This document shows, piece by piece, positions 47,397-55,328 of a stretch of 64,000 nt of DNA. Position 1 is the stretch's first letter. Each line of letters begins with the position of its first letter. The notes beneath the pieces were generated by a model that was not told where the DNA came from, did not search any database, and saw only the letters and a program-made list of their open reading frames with translations. The stretch lies in the NCBI RefSeq assembly GCF_004354015.1, contig NZ_SMRU01000020.1, forward strand, positions 1 to 64,000, written 5' to 3'. A program made the position numbers and the translations under genes. The stretch is from Arthrobacter terricola (GTDB taxonomy: Bacteria > Actinomycetota > Actinomycetes > Actinomycetales > Micrococcaceae).

Positions 47397-50384
47397 TTGT
47401 CCCGTCCAGCCAGCACCAACCCGCCCGGAAGACCGCCGCTGAGACGGGGTGCGCTGACGCCTACCCTGATCGTCGTCGCCGTCGTGGTGGTGGGATTCAT
47501 TTTCTTCGCCAACGTGTGGACCGACGTCCTGTGGTACCAGCAGCTCGGCTTCATCGAGGTCTACGTCACGGAAAACCTTGCCCGGATCCTGACGTTCCTG
47601 GTGGGCTTCGCGTTGATGTTCCTCGCGGTTTTCTACGCAATCCGCGTCGCTTACCACGCAAGGCCGGTCTATGCCCCTGACTCGGAGTCCAGGGACAACA
47701 TGAACCGGTACCAGGCCCAGCTCGAGCCCGTGCGGCGCGTCGTCATGATCGGCATCCCGGTGCTCTTCGGGCTTTTCGCCGGAAGTGCCGCAGCCAGCCA
47801 ATGGCAAAAGATCCTGCTGTTCTTCAACCAGGTGCCGTTCGGCCAAACCGATCCCCAGTTTGGCCTGGACATCAGCTTCTACCTCATGTCCTTGCCGTTC
47901 CTTGGCTTCGTGACAGGCTTCCTCATGAGCGTCGTGGTGGTTGCGGGCATCGCCGGAATCCTGACGCACTACCTTTACGGCAGCATCCGGCTCATGGAAC
48001 GGGGAATTTTCACGAGCCGATCGGCGCAGATCTTCCTCGCCGTGACAGGTGCGGTTTTCCTGTTGCTGCTCGGAGCCAACTTCTGGCTTAACGTCTACGG
48101 CACCGTTCAAAACCAAGGCGGACACTGGGCGGGTGCCCTGTACACCGACGTCAACGCCGTGATCCCCACGCAGACCATCCTGGCCGTTGCCGCGGGTCTA
48201 GTGGCTATCCTCTTCATTGTGGCCGCTGTGATAGGCCGCTGGCGCCTGCCGGTCATCGGTACGGCCATGCTGATTATCACCTCCATCCTCGCGGGCGGCG
48301 TCTACCCCTGGGTTATCCAACAGTTCCAAGTCCGTCCTTCCGAGCAGACGCTGGAAAACAAGTACATCGACCGCAACATCTCGATGACCCGGTCCGCCTA
48401 CGGTTTGGACAAGATCCAGGTATCCCCGTACAACGCCACCACGGATGCCAAAACGGGGGCGCTTGCCAAGGATGCGGCGACGACTGCCAATATCCGGTTG
48501 TTGGATCCGAACCTGGTCTCCTCAGCGTTTTCCCAGTTGGAGCAGTACCGGCCCTACTATCAGTTCCCCAAGGCTCTGAACGTCGACCGTTACACCGTGA
48601 ACGGCAAGACCCAGGACACCGTGATCGCGGTCCGCGAGTTGAACCAGGACGGGTTGAATGCCAGCCAGCAGACCTGGGTCAACCGCCACATCGTCTACAC
48701 GCACGGTTACGGCGTCGTTGCCGCCAAGGGCAACACGGTCACCGTTGACGGAAAGCCGGACTTCCTGCTGTCCGGCATCCCGTCCATGGGTGTCCTCGGC
48801 AGCGATACGAGTTACCAACCCCGCATCTACTTCGGTGAAGATTCGCCGGACTACTCGGTGGTCGGCGCTCCGGACGGCGCTCCGCAACGTGAGCAGGACC
48901 GCCCCTCCGCCACGGACAGCACCACTGAGACGCAGTACACTTTCACGGGCAACGGTGGTCCAAGCGTCGGTAACTGGTTCAACAAGCTCCTGTACTCCAT
49001 CAAGTTCCAGTCCTCGGATCTGCTGCTCTCCGACGGCGTCAATGAGAAGTCCCAGATCCTCTACGACCGCTCCCCGCGCGATCGGGTTGAAAAGGTCGCT
49101 CCGTACCTGACCGTGGATGGCAGCGCTTATCCCGCGGTGATTGACGGCCGGGTGAAGTGGATTGTGGACGGTTACACCACCAGCCAGTACTTCCCTTATT
49201 CGCAGCAGCAGCAACTGCAAACCGCTACCGCTGACTCGCAGACGACCTCCGGTCGCACTGCGGCCCTGCCGAACAACTCCATCAACTACATCAGAAACTC
49301 AGTCAAGGCCACTGTTGACGCCTATGACGGCTCAGTGACGCTGTACGCATGGGATGACCAAGACCCCATCCTGAAATCGTGGCAGAAGATTTTCCCTAGC
49401 ACGATCAAACCGATCTCTGAGATGTCCGGACAGCTGATGAGCCACGTGCGGTATCCAGAGGACCTCTTCAAGGTCCAGCAGGAACTGCTTGGACGCTATC
49501 ACGTGACCAATGCGGACAGCTTCTACCAGAACAACGACGCATGGAGCGTCCCGAACGATCCGACTGTCACGGATCCCGTCCGGCAACCTCCGTACTACCT
49601 GTCCTTGCAGATGCCTGACCAGAGCAAGCCCGCGTTCCAGCTGACGTCCTCCTTTATCCCGCAGGTGGTCAACGGGAATGCTCGGAATATCCTGTACGGA
49701 TTCCTCGCGGCCGATTCCGACGCCGGTAGCCAGAAGGGGGTGAAGGCGGACTCGTATGGCCAGTTGCGATTACTCCAGTTGCCCACGGATACCCAAGTAC
49801 CGGGCCCTGGCCAGGCGCAGAACAAGTTCAACTCCGATCCTGATGTCTCCCAGCAACTCAACCTGCTCAGACAGGGAGCCTCCGATGTGCTTAACGGCAA
49901 CCTTCTGACGCTTCCCGTTGGTGGTGGCCTGCTGTATGTGCAGCCGGTGTATGTGAAGTCAACGGGTGAAACGTCCTATCCAACGCTTCAGCGAGTCCTC
50001 GTGGCCTTTGGCGACAAGGTAGGTTTCGCCTCCACGCTCGATGCCGCGCTGAAGATCCTCTTCGGTGGCGACTCCGGTGCCTCGGCAGGAGACTCGGCGA
50101 ACAATGGACAGACTCAGGCGACGCCTGGAGGAACTCCGCCCGCCACGGCGGATGCCCAAGCCCAATTGAAGGCCGCGCTGGACCAAGCCAATAAGGCAAT
50201 CCAGGACGGCCAGGCCGCCCTGGCCAAGGGTGACTTCGCTGGTTACGGCACCCAGCAGTCGATATTGAACAACGCCATCCAACAGGCGCTCAACGCCGAG
50301 GCTCGGCTAGGCGTCGCTCCGGCACCTGCGCCGTCGGCAAGTGCCACGCCGTCACCGACGGCGTCTCCGTCACCGAGCAAATAG
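47397..50384 (+). CDS. UPF0182 large membrane protein
   Basis: A 995-residue protein of the UPF0182 (COG1615) family. Seven predicted membrane helices fill the first 320 residues, starting [30 protein letters not shown] large extracellular domain follows ([36 protein letters not shown] are typical). The C-terminal ~100 residues are Gln/Ala/Pro/Ser-rich. Function is not established. A TTG start with GAGGT seven nt upstream begins [10 protein letters not shown]. Same order as Rv3194c-Rv3193c. Confidence 0.93.
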   Translation: MSRPASTNPPGRPPLRRGALTPTLIVVAVVVVGFIFFANVWTDVLWYQQLGFIEVYVTENLARILTFLVGFALMFLAVFYAIRVAYHARPVYAPDSESRDNMNRYQAQLEPVRRVVMIGIPVLFGLFAGSAAASQWQKILLFFNQVPFGQTDPQFGLDISFYLMSLPFLGFVTGFLMSVVVVAGIAGILTHYLYGSIRLMERGIFTSRSAQIFLAVTGAVFLLLLGANFWLNVYGTVQNQGGHWAGALYTDVNAVIPTQTILAVAAGLVAILFIVAAVIGRWRLPVIGTAMLIITSILAGGVYPWVIQQFQVRPSEQTLENKYIDRNISMTRSAYGLDKIQVSPYNATTDAKTGALAKDAATTANIRLLDPNLVSSAFSQLEQYRPYYQFPKALNVDRYTVNGKTQDTVIAVRELNQDGLNASQQTWVNRHIVYTHGYGVVAAKGNTVTVDGKPDFLLSGIPSMGVLGSDTSYQPRIYFGEDSPDYSVVGAPDGAPQREQDRPSATDSTTETQYTFTGNGGPSVGNWFNKLLYSIKFQSSDLLLSDGVNEKSQILYDRSPRDRVEKVAPYLTVDGSAYPAVIDGRVKWIVDGYTTSQYFPYSQQQQLQTATADSQTTSGRTAALPNNSINYIRNSVKATVDAYDGSVTLYAWDDQDPILKSWQKIFPSTIKPISEMSGQLMSHVRYPEDLFKVQQELLGRYHVTNADSFYQNNDAWSVPNDPTVTDPVRQPPYYLSLQMPDQSKPAFQLTSSFIPQVVNGNARNILYGFLAADSDAGSQKGVKADSYGQLRLLQLPTDTQVPGPGQAQNKFNSDPDVSQQLNLLRQGASDVLNGNLLTLPVGGGLLYVQPVYVKSTGETSYPTLQRVLVAFGDKVGFASTLDAALKILFGGDSGASAGDSANNGQTQATPGGTPPATADAQAQLKAALDQANKAIQDGQAALAKGDFAGYGTQQSILNNAIQQALNAEARLGVAPAPAPSASATPSPTASPSPSK

Positions 50385-50433
50385 GCGGACCATCGAGAAC
50401 CTCGGCAGGCTTCGGCCGTACCGGGATTGCTTG

Positions 50434-50482
50434 AACGAAGGCCGGGTCAGTCCATCACAAATGGGCTGGCCCGGCCTTCGTT
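50434..50482 (+). terminator. Terminator after the UPF0182 gene
   Basis: AACGAAGGCCGGG at 50434-50446 pairs with CCCGGCCTTCGTT at 50470-50482, with further imperfect pairing inside (GTCAGTCC with GGGCTGGC). It lies about 50 nt after the stop. The T-run is short (TTTG). Confidence 0.75.
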
Positions 50483-50577
50483 TGTGAGGAGCGGCTTGGC
50501 CCCGACTGCACGGAGACGGAGATCACGTCGTTTGGATTTGGCCTGCCATTCACCGGCAGGTAAAGTAGTAGGTGCGA

Positions 50578-50651
50578 CGCGGGGTGGAGCAGTTCGGTAG
50601 CTCGCTGGGCTCATAACCCAGAGGTCACAGGTTCAAATCCTGTCCCCGCAA
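50578..50651 (+). tRNA. tRNA-fMet (CAT), copy 1
   Basis: A full cloverleaf of 74 nt with anticodon CAT. It carries the initiator marks: a C1-A72 mismatch (CGCGGGG against CCCCGCA) and three consecutive G-C pairs in the anticodon stem (CTGGG/CCCAG). The 3' CCA is not encoded; the discriminator A is followed by CTGG. A terminator follows within 10 nt. Confidence 0.97.
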
Positions 50652-50658
50652 CTGGAGA

Positions 50659-50705
50659 AAAAGGTCCGGCACAGTGGAAACATTGTGCCGGACCTATTTG
50701 TTTTT
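50659..50705 (+). terminator. Terminator after tRNA-fMet copy 1
   Basis: AGGTCCGGCACA (50662-50673) pairs exactly with TGTGCCGGACCT (50684-50695) around a 10-nt loop, followed by ATTTGTTTTT. Preceding A-run and following T-run fit a strong intrinsic terminator. Confidence 0.9.
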
Positions 50706-50833
50706 CCCTCGGTGTTTTCGCCCGGTGTTTTCGTCCTTGGGATCTCCGCTGGGCGCTAACCCACCAATGTGCCGGATGCCACATTCGTTATGTCCTGAGA
50801 GTCGCTCGGCATGCGGTAGAGTTGATTCATCGC

Positions 50834-50910
50834 CGCGGGGTGGAGCAGTTCGGTAGCTCGCTGGGCTCATAACCCAGAGGTCACAGGTTCAAATCCTGTC
50901 CCCGCAACCA
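50834..50910 (+). tRNA. tRNA-fMet (CAT), copy 2 with encoded CCA
   Basis: The 74-nt body is identical to copy 1, including the initiator C1-A72 mismatch and GGG/CCC anticodon stem. Here the CCA end is encoded at 50908-50910. The two copies are separated by 182 nt of unrelated sequence with a terminator, so each is probably transcribed from its own promoter. Confidence 0.97.
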
Positions 50911-50960
50911 AAAGGCAAAGAGTCCGTCCGTATGGATGGGCTCTTTTGCTTTTCCCACTT
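50911..50960 (+). terminator. Terminator after tRNA-fMet copy 2
   Basis: GCAAAGAGTCCGTCC pairs imperfectly with GGATGGGCTCTTTTGC (about 50916-50952), followed by TTTTCCC. It lies directly after the encoded CCA. Confidence 0.7.
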
Positions 50961-51243
50961 ATCCACTCGGCCAAAGTGGCTCTGGGCCACCCAGCAGCTC
51001 GGTGAAGATCCTGCCCCAGGTGCCGTCGCTCCTGTACCTGTTCTCCCGCTTCCAGACCGTCTGCCAGGGGCCGAATTCGGCCGGCAGATCACGCCACGCC
51101 AAATCGTGCTGATACCGGTAAATCATGCCCTCAACTACCCGTCGATCGTCGCGGAACGGACGGCCCCGGCAACCGGCAGAAGAGGGAAGCAATGGTTGAA
51201 TGCGGTCCCATTGTCCGTCTGTCAGAACAGAGGTAGATGACAT
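50959..51243 (-). pseudogene. IS5-family (IS427 group) transposase fragment
   Basis: 94 codons from an ATG at 51243 read LTDGQWDRIQPLLPSSAG, GRPFRDDRRVVEGMIYRY and LAWRDLPAEFGPWQTVWKR, the DUF4096 N-terminal part of IS427-type transposases. The similarity fades after residue ~80 and the frame stops at 50959, only 49 nt past the second tRNA. The catalytic DDE part is absent, so this is a truncated relic. It marks past insertion beside the tRNA genes and the left edge of the accessory region. Confidence 0.85.
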
Positions 51244-51286
51244 GGTCCAATCGTCCCTGATCACCGGCGACGATTTAGGAGACACG

Positions 51287-51357
51287 CCTAGGTGTAAACC
51301 CCAATAAACACTCATGTCCGGCCTAAAGCACACCTAGAAGCGGCATTTCACACCTAA
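51287..51357. repeat. ACACCTA/TAGGTGT motifs matching the window-start IS repeats
   Basis: CCTAGGTGTAAACC at 51287-51300 includes the 13-mer CTAGGTGTAAACC, which matches 352-364 inverted. An inverted partner ACACCTAG lies at 51330-51337, and a third CACACCTAA at about 51349-51357. The pattern resembles the array beside the IS630 gene at the window start and suggests a second, decayed element end here. Confidence 0.45.
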
Positions 51358-51425
51358 TTTGGGTGCCTTTTCGCAGCTCTGAGCTCCTGGACGGGACATG
51401 GCGGGATTACTTTCTTAGACGGGGG

Positions 51426-51442
51426 AACCACATATGGTGGTT
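51426..51442. promoter_or_regulatory. Short palindrome upstream of the peptide operon
   Basis: AACCAC (51426-51431) and GTGGTT (51437-51442) form an inverted repeat around ATATG, 41 nt upstream of the 81-residue peptide ATG. It is the only clear dyad in the leader and could bind a regulator or fold in the mRNA; no regulator gene is in the operon. Confidence 0.35.
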
Positions 51443-51482
51443 GAAGTTTTCCCCTGTCAGTTCAAGGAAACAGGAGGAAGTA

Positions 51483-51728
51483 ATGCAGAAAGTCGGAACG
51501 ATGTTGCTAACAGCGCCGGTGCAGATGCGACAGCAGGCGGTGAGCCTCATCGGACCCCGCCAAAACGACGCCGTTTGGTTCCTGGTCGTTATCCCAATCG
51601 CGGCCATCCTTTTCATGGGATTGGTCGGGGCCTGGTTCTGGTATTGCCAGCAGCGCGGAGCTTGGCCCGCAATGGATATGCCGAGTTGGGAATCCGGGGG
51701 TACCTGGAAGCTCTACTGCAAGGCTTAG
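51483..51728 (+). CDS. Trp-rich single-helix small peptide, putative precursor or toxin
   Basis: An 81-residue peptide with a strong AGGAGG ribosome site. Layout: a short amphipathic N-terminus (residues 1-31, four Gln and few charges), one membrane helix (about 32-54, starting WFLVVIPIAAILF), and a 27-residue tail with Trp61, Trp69, Trp75 and a double Gly. The only two cysteines, C55 and C79, flank the tail and could form a disulfide. No known family is recognised. It is followed 12 nt later by an ABC transporter and then an M50 protease, which suggests a secreted or membrane-active peptide cut from its anchor (inference). Confidence 0.75.
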   Translation: MQKVGTMLLTAPVQMRQQAVSLIGPRQNDAVWFLVVIPIAAILFMGLVGAWFWYCQQRGAWPAMDMPSWESGGTWKLYCKA

Positions 51729-51740
51729 AGCCCAATAAAG

Positions 51741-52550
51741 GTGAATGAACCATTGAATTCTTTGTATTTCACCTGCAGGGTCGAGGAGCTCGCAAAAGAC
51801 TATGGAAAGGTGCAGGCCGTGCGAAACATCTCGTTCGACCTCGTGCCTGGGGAAGTCTTCGGTCTCCTCGGCCCCAACGGGTCGGGCAAATCAACGATCC
51901 TCCACATCCTCACGGGGTTGCTGGATGCAAACCGGGGCAGCGTCGAAGTAAATGGCGTTTGTATTAAGGACAAGGATTCCCGGCAATGGATTGGGTTCGC
52001 GCCCGATGACCTACCGTTGCCCGTGTCCTTGACGGCTGTCGAATACCTGAACCTTCACCATCGGCTTCGGAAGCGGGATGACCGGAAGGTTGCCATCCGT
52101 TTGGCCGAAGCGCTAGGCCTCTCTGGCGCTCTCGGGCGATCTATCAGCAGCTATTCACATGGAATGAAGCGGAAGCTGCAATTGATTGCGGCCGTTATGC
52201 ATTCCCCTGACTTACTGATTCTCGATGAGCCGTTTCGCGGCCTCGACCCCGAGGCATCCTCCGTGCTTCGGGATCTACTGCGAATTTTCACCGGTGCCGG
52301 TGGTTCTGTGCTAATTGCCACACATGACATGCTGCGAGCTGAGCTCGACTGCGATCGAGTAATGATCCTCTATAACGGTGAACAAGCGGCCTTGGGCAGC
52401 CCGTCTGCGCTGCGCGAAGCGTATGGAGGCCTTGCATCGCTGGAGGACGTATTCCTTCAAGCAACGAAACTTGACGAGTTTCAGGTCCGACGCCGGGAAC
52501 AGCTACGGGCAGCGCTCAGCTTTGACCAACATGGGGAGGAGCTTAGATGA
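51741..52550 (+). CDS. ABC transporter ATP-binding protein of the peptide operon
   Basis: A 269-residue ATPase of the CcmA/BcrA drug- and peptide-export type. Walker A is GPNGSGKST, Walker B LLILDEPF, the switch His is in IATHDM. The signature loop is SYSHGMKRKL, where the usual SGG is SHG. Residues 1-15 precede the domain; the last 40 are a helical extension. A GTG start lies 12 nt after the peptide stop. It overlaps the next gene by four bases and partners the permease at 52834. Confidence 0.9.
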   Translation: MNEPLNSLYFTCRVEELAKDYGKVQAVRNISFDLVPGEVFGLLGPNGSGKSTILHILTGLLDANRGSVEVNGVCIKDKDSRQWIGFAPDDLPLPVSLTAVEYLNLHHRLRKRDDRKVAIRLAEALGLSGALGRSISSYSHGMKRKLQLIAAVMHSPDLLILDEPFRGLDPEASSVLRDLLRIFTGAGGSVLIATHDMLRAELDCDRVMILYNGEQAALGSPSALREAYGGLASLEDVFLQATKLDEFQVRRREQLRAALSFDQHGEELR

Positions 52551-52834
52551 ACAAGACTTCAAGACTTATCGCGGCGGCAATTGGTGGACTCGGTGCGGGA
52601 TTCGCTATTGCGTTTATCCTGTGCGTAGCCACCAGTGTGGTTGCCATTTCAACGGACGCCACGGCCACCCTGCCTGGCCTTTTCACCGCAACTGCTGGGA
52701 GTGAGAACGGTGCGCTAGCTCTGGAGTTCAAACCCAGCTTTCTCGGAATTGCCGCGGTCGTTTGCTTGACTGCATTGATTAATGTCCTGGTCGCTATGCG
52801 AGGCGGCAATCACGGATCCTCGGGTCACCGCTGA
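52547..52834 (+). CDS. Small two-helix membrane protein in the ABC operon
   Basis: A 95-residue protein with membrane helices at about residues 7-34 and 65-86 joined by a 30-residue Thr/Ala/Gly-rich extracytoplasmic loop, and a short basic-His tail. I recognise no family. It is translationally coupled on both sides (ATGA with the ATPase, TGATG with the permease). An immunity protein or a transporter subunit are both possible. Confidence 0.7.
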   Translation: MNKTSRLIAAAIGGLGAGFAIAFILCVATSVVAISTDATATLPGLFTATAGSENGALALEFKPSFLGIAAVVCLTALINVLVAMRGGNHGSSGHR

Positions 52835-54342
52835 TGAGCTCCGTAATCACGGTCGCCCGATTCACTCTGACAGCCTGGACGCGGGAGACAGCCGGGCAGC
52901 TCCGGCTTCCCGGTTCTACCGTCAAAGTGTTCGCTGCTCTGTCTGTTGTCGGGGCAGTAGCTTTTGGCACAATTCTTGCGTTGATGGTCTCGGGCACCGA
53001 AGGAGCACTGCAGCTCACTCTAACGCCCGGATCGCTTTCCTTCATGCTGGGCGGCTCGTTCCTGACGATCGCGTTTCTCACTACATTGTTTTCGGTCCTC
53101 GGCCCTTCTCGAAACTGCCTAGCGACCGTGCTGGAGATGCTGCCCGTTTCTCGGCGGGCAGTCTTCGTTGGATTGCAGATCCCGGTCTTGGCTTTGTCCT
53201 ATATTCTGTCCTTCAGCCTTTGCATCCCGTCGCTCGCCGTTTTGTGGCGTAGCAAGGTTGATTGGTGGTCGGCTGCCGTCGCATCAATTCTTCTTGTGGC
53301 TTTCCTAGCCTCCGCCCAGTTGCTGATCTTGACGCTGTTCCAAAGTCTTGGTTTTGGGTTCAGGCGTTGGCTTCGGCTGCCCCGCTACTATGCCTCCAGT
53401 TTCGCGGGAGTTTGCTGTTTTGCAGCTAGCATTCTGCTGGTCTGGGTCGATGCCCTGCCCCTGCCGGAGAGTATGGCTGATACGGTCGAAGCCCCCCGTA
53501 ATTTTGCAATGCATCGCGTTTGGGGGCGGACACTTGCCCCGTTGTGGACCGGGGTCCCTCTTTGGTGGCTTGACTTCGTATTGGCCTTGCTTTGGCTCGT
53601 GATTCCGCTGGGTCTGATGCTTCTCGTAGCCCGTCTTGACGTCGACAATCAGGAGGATGTGACGCTCCGGCTTTTCGCCAACGCTCCATTTCCCCGGAAC
53701 CATATTCTTGCTGCGGCATACATTGACGGAATGCAATTACTGCGGAGTCACCAATTCATGGTGTTGGTTCTCCTATTAGCGATCGGGCTAGGCGGTGTCG
53801 TTACCTTGGGCAGCCAGCCTGATCTCAGACTCTTCGCAGCGGCGGCGGCACCGAGTCTAGCTATAGCCCCCTGTTTCATCGGCATGCAGTCCTATGGGCT
53901 GACAAGTCGAACCCATTGGCTCCAACGCCACCTCACTGCGCGTGCAAATGCGTGGGCGGCACCAAAAATCATTGCGTGTGCAACGATCTCGTTTGCGATT
54001 GGCGTTCTATTTGTCGGAGCGTTGTTCGCTGCGGGTCTTCTCACAGCCGAGCAATGGCCCCGTCTCATACCCGATGCCGTCCTGGCCTGGACCGCTGCCA
54101 TGATTGGAGGAGTCCTCGTTCCGTTCAGTCGGGAGCAGCCTTTGGCTAGCGGTGCCACGGGCTTCACCATATTCCTTATCTACTGCGCTTCATCTTCTGC
54201 AGCACGGTGGGCGGGGGCGCAGCTCGGAAAGCAATTCGGCGATGTAGCCTACCTCGGAGAAGCCATCGCCAGCGTGCCTATCGGACTCATCCAAGCTCTG
54301 GCTCTAGGACTTGTCGTGATGCGTGTTTCCAAGGATGTTTGA
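52834..54342 (+). CDS. ABC transporter permease, 12 predicted helices
   Basis: A 502-residue integral membrane protein with about twelve hydrophobic segments in two groups of six, split by a loop near residue 265 (ARLDVDNQEDVTLRLF). This matches a fused ABC-2-like exporter permease. No motif ties it to a named transporter. Base composition is low for this genome: my count of 53701-53760 gives 27 G/C of 60. It overlaps the M50 gene start by eight bases. Confidence 0.82.
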   Translation: MSSVITVARFTLTAWTRETAGQLRLPGSTVKVFAALSVVGAVAFGTILALMVSGTEGALQLTLTPGSLSFMLGGSFLTIAFLTTLFSVLGPSRNCLATVLEMLPVSRRAVFVGLQIPVLALSYILSFSLCIPSLAVLWRSKVDWWSAAVASILLVAFLASAQLLILTLFQSLGFGFRRWLRLPRYYASSFAGVCCFAASILLVWVDALPLPESMADTVEAPRNFAMHRVWGRTLAPLWTGVPLWWLDFVLALLWLVIPLGLMLLVARLDVDNQEDVTLRLFANAPFPRNHILAAAYIDGMQLLRSHQFMVLVLLLAIGLGGVVTLGSQPDLRLFAAAAAPSLAIAPCFIGMQSYGLTSRTHWLQRHLTARANAWAAPKIIACATISFAIGVLFVGALFAAGLLTAEQWPRLIPDAVLAWTAAMIGGVLVPFSREQPLASGATGFTIFLIYCASSSAARWAGAQLGKQFGDVAYLGEAIASVPIGLIQALALGLVVMRVSKDV

Positions 54343-55108
54343 CCGCATCGCCGGGTGGACCGTGCTTCGCCCGGTTGACGGTATTGTCCAGCAGAATGGA
54401 ATGTGGGACTACCCGCCTCTAGGAATATCCATTCCCGCCCCTCCGCTGCTACTCACGCCGGACAGCTGCCCCGAGGCATTTGTACGCGCGCGCGAGGCGG
54501 TCGATCTTGGCCTAGCGTCGGCTCGACGATCTGGCCGGTGCAATCTTCTGGGCAAATTGCTCCGAACTGATGCTCTGCCCGCGACTGAATCGATTGTTGT
54601 GCCTTCCGGCAAAGGGCCTTCACAAGCCCGGGTGCTAGTAATGATGCTCAGAAGTCTGGGGTGGCCTCTCGTGCTCACAGCTGCAGTCTGGTGTGGAATG
54701 GAGGTCGCCGGTCTGCGCGTCCTTGCCTTGCTGTGTTCGTTAGTCTTTTTTGTCCTCGTGTCACTTATTTTGCACGAACTTGGACACATCCTGGTCTTCC
54801 GGTTCTATGCGCCGGCTACCCCTGCTCTATTCACAGTCCGCGCAGGGAGGTTCCGGTTCATTCGATGCTCTCTGCCGAGGCATCAAGACCTCACGGTAAC
54901 GATCGCGGGCCCGATTGGAGCGTTCTTCCTGCCAGCTTTGCTGGTACCTCTCCATCATTGGATACCCATCCCGTTCTGGACCTCAATGGTGGTGGCGGTG
55001 TCGCATCTTGCCTTGTTGCTCCGCAACGATGGCGACGGACAAATGCTGCGCGAGGCACTGAGGCAGGGCCCGCTGGACCGCTCCGTAGCAAATACTAGGA
55101 TTTCCTAG
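54335..55108 (+). CDS. M50 (site-2-protease-like) metallopeptidase
   Basis: A 257-residue intramembrane metalloprotease candidate. The zinc motif HELGH is embedded in a hydrophobic helix (VSLILHELGHILVFRF), and the third ligand is offered by RNDGDGQ near the end, as in M50. About 100 N-terminal residues form a soluble domain of unknown type (VLRPVDGIVQQNG), followed by four or five helices. The ATG at 54335 is used; a GTG at 54323 is possible. As the last gene of the operon it is the natural candidate to cut the 81-residue membrane peptide (inference). Confidence 0.82.
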   Translation: MFDRIAGWTVLRPVDGIVQQNGMWDYPPLGISIPAPPLLLTPDSCPEAFVRAREAVDLGLASARRSGRCNLLGKLLRTDALPATESIVVPSGKGPSQARVLVMMLRSLGWPLVLTAAVWCGMEVAGLRVLALLCSLVFFVLVSLILHELGHILVFRFYAPATPALFTVRAGRFRFIRCSLPRHQDLTVTIAGPIGAFFLPALLVPLHHWIPIPFWTSMVVAVSHLALLLRNDGDGQMLREALRQGPLDRSVANTRIS

Positions 55109-55112
55109 TATT
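55091..55112. other. Perfect palindrome at the end of the M50 gene
   Basis: AATACTAGGA (55091-55100) and TCCTAGTATT (55103-55112) are exact inverted repeats with a 2-nt spacer, spanning the stop codon of the M50 gene. It is AT-rich and has no T-run. It could be a weak terminator or a recombination site at the right edge of the accessory operon. Confidence 0.5.
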
Positions 55113-55154
55113 CTCGTCTCAACGCGAGTTCATCCGCATCGAGGGAGCTGTTGA

Positions 55155-55238
55155 ATGAAGAACGCCATGCTCGTCAAGCACGTGCAGGGCCCGGCTGAAC
55201 GGTGCAAAACCCGCCTCACAATGGCCCGATGCAACTGA
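55155..55238 (+). CDS. Possible 27-residue small ORF upstream of the cytochrome gene
   Basis: An ATG with AGGGAG seven nt upstream opens 27 codons (MKNAMLVKHVQGPAERCKTR and seven more residues), ending in TGA. It is basic with two cysteines. A hairpin follows at 55244-55279 and the cytochrome gene starts about 90 nt later, an arrangement like a leader peptide. Coding status is uncertain; it could be chance. Confidence 0.35.
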   Translation: MKNAMLVKHVQGPAERCKTRLTMARCN

Positions 55239-55243
55239 CGGCG

Positions 55244-55279
55244 TAACAGGCTTTGGCCGGTTCAGCCCGAAGCCTGTTA
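55244..55279 (+). terminator. Hairpin between the small ORF and the cytochrome gene
   Basis: TAACAGGCTT (55244-55253) pairs exactly with AAGCCTGTTA (55270-55279), with GGCC inside the loop. No T-run follows, so it may be an attenuator-like or stabilising hairpin rather than a complete intrinsic terminator. Confidence 0.45.
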
Positions 55280-55328
55280 GCTTGATGCGTCCGTGATTGC
55301 AAAGTTCCTCCGAGAGGTGTCTGAGAAG

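Noticed and set aside
50834-55300. tRNA-integrated genomic island with direct att repeats
   Set aside because: I found no copy of the tRNA 3' end downstream as far as the cytochrome gene and no integrase, so tRNA-targeted integration is not supported, although the region looks foreign.
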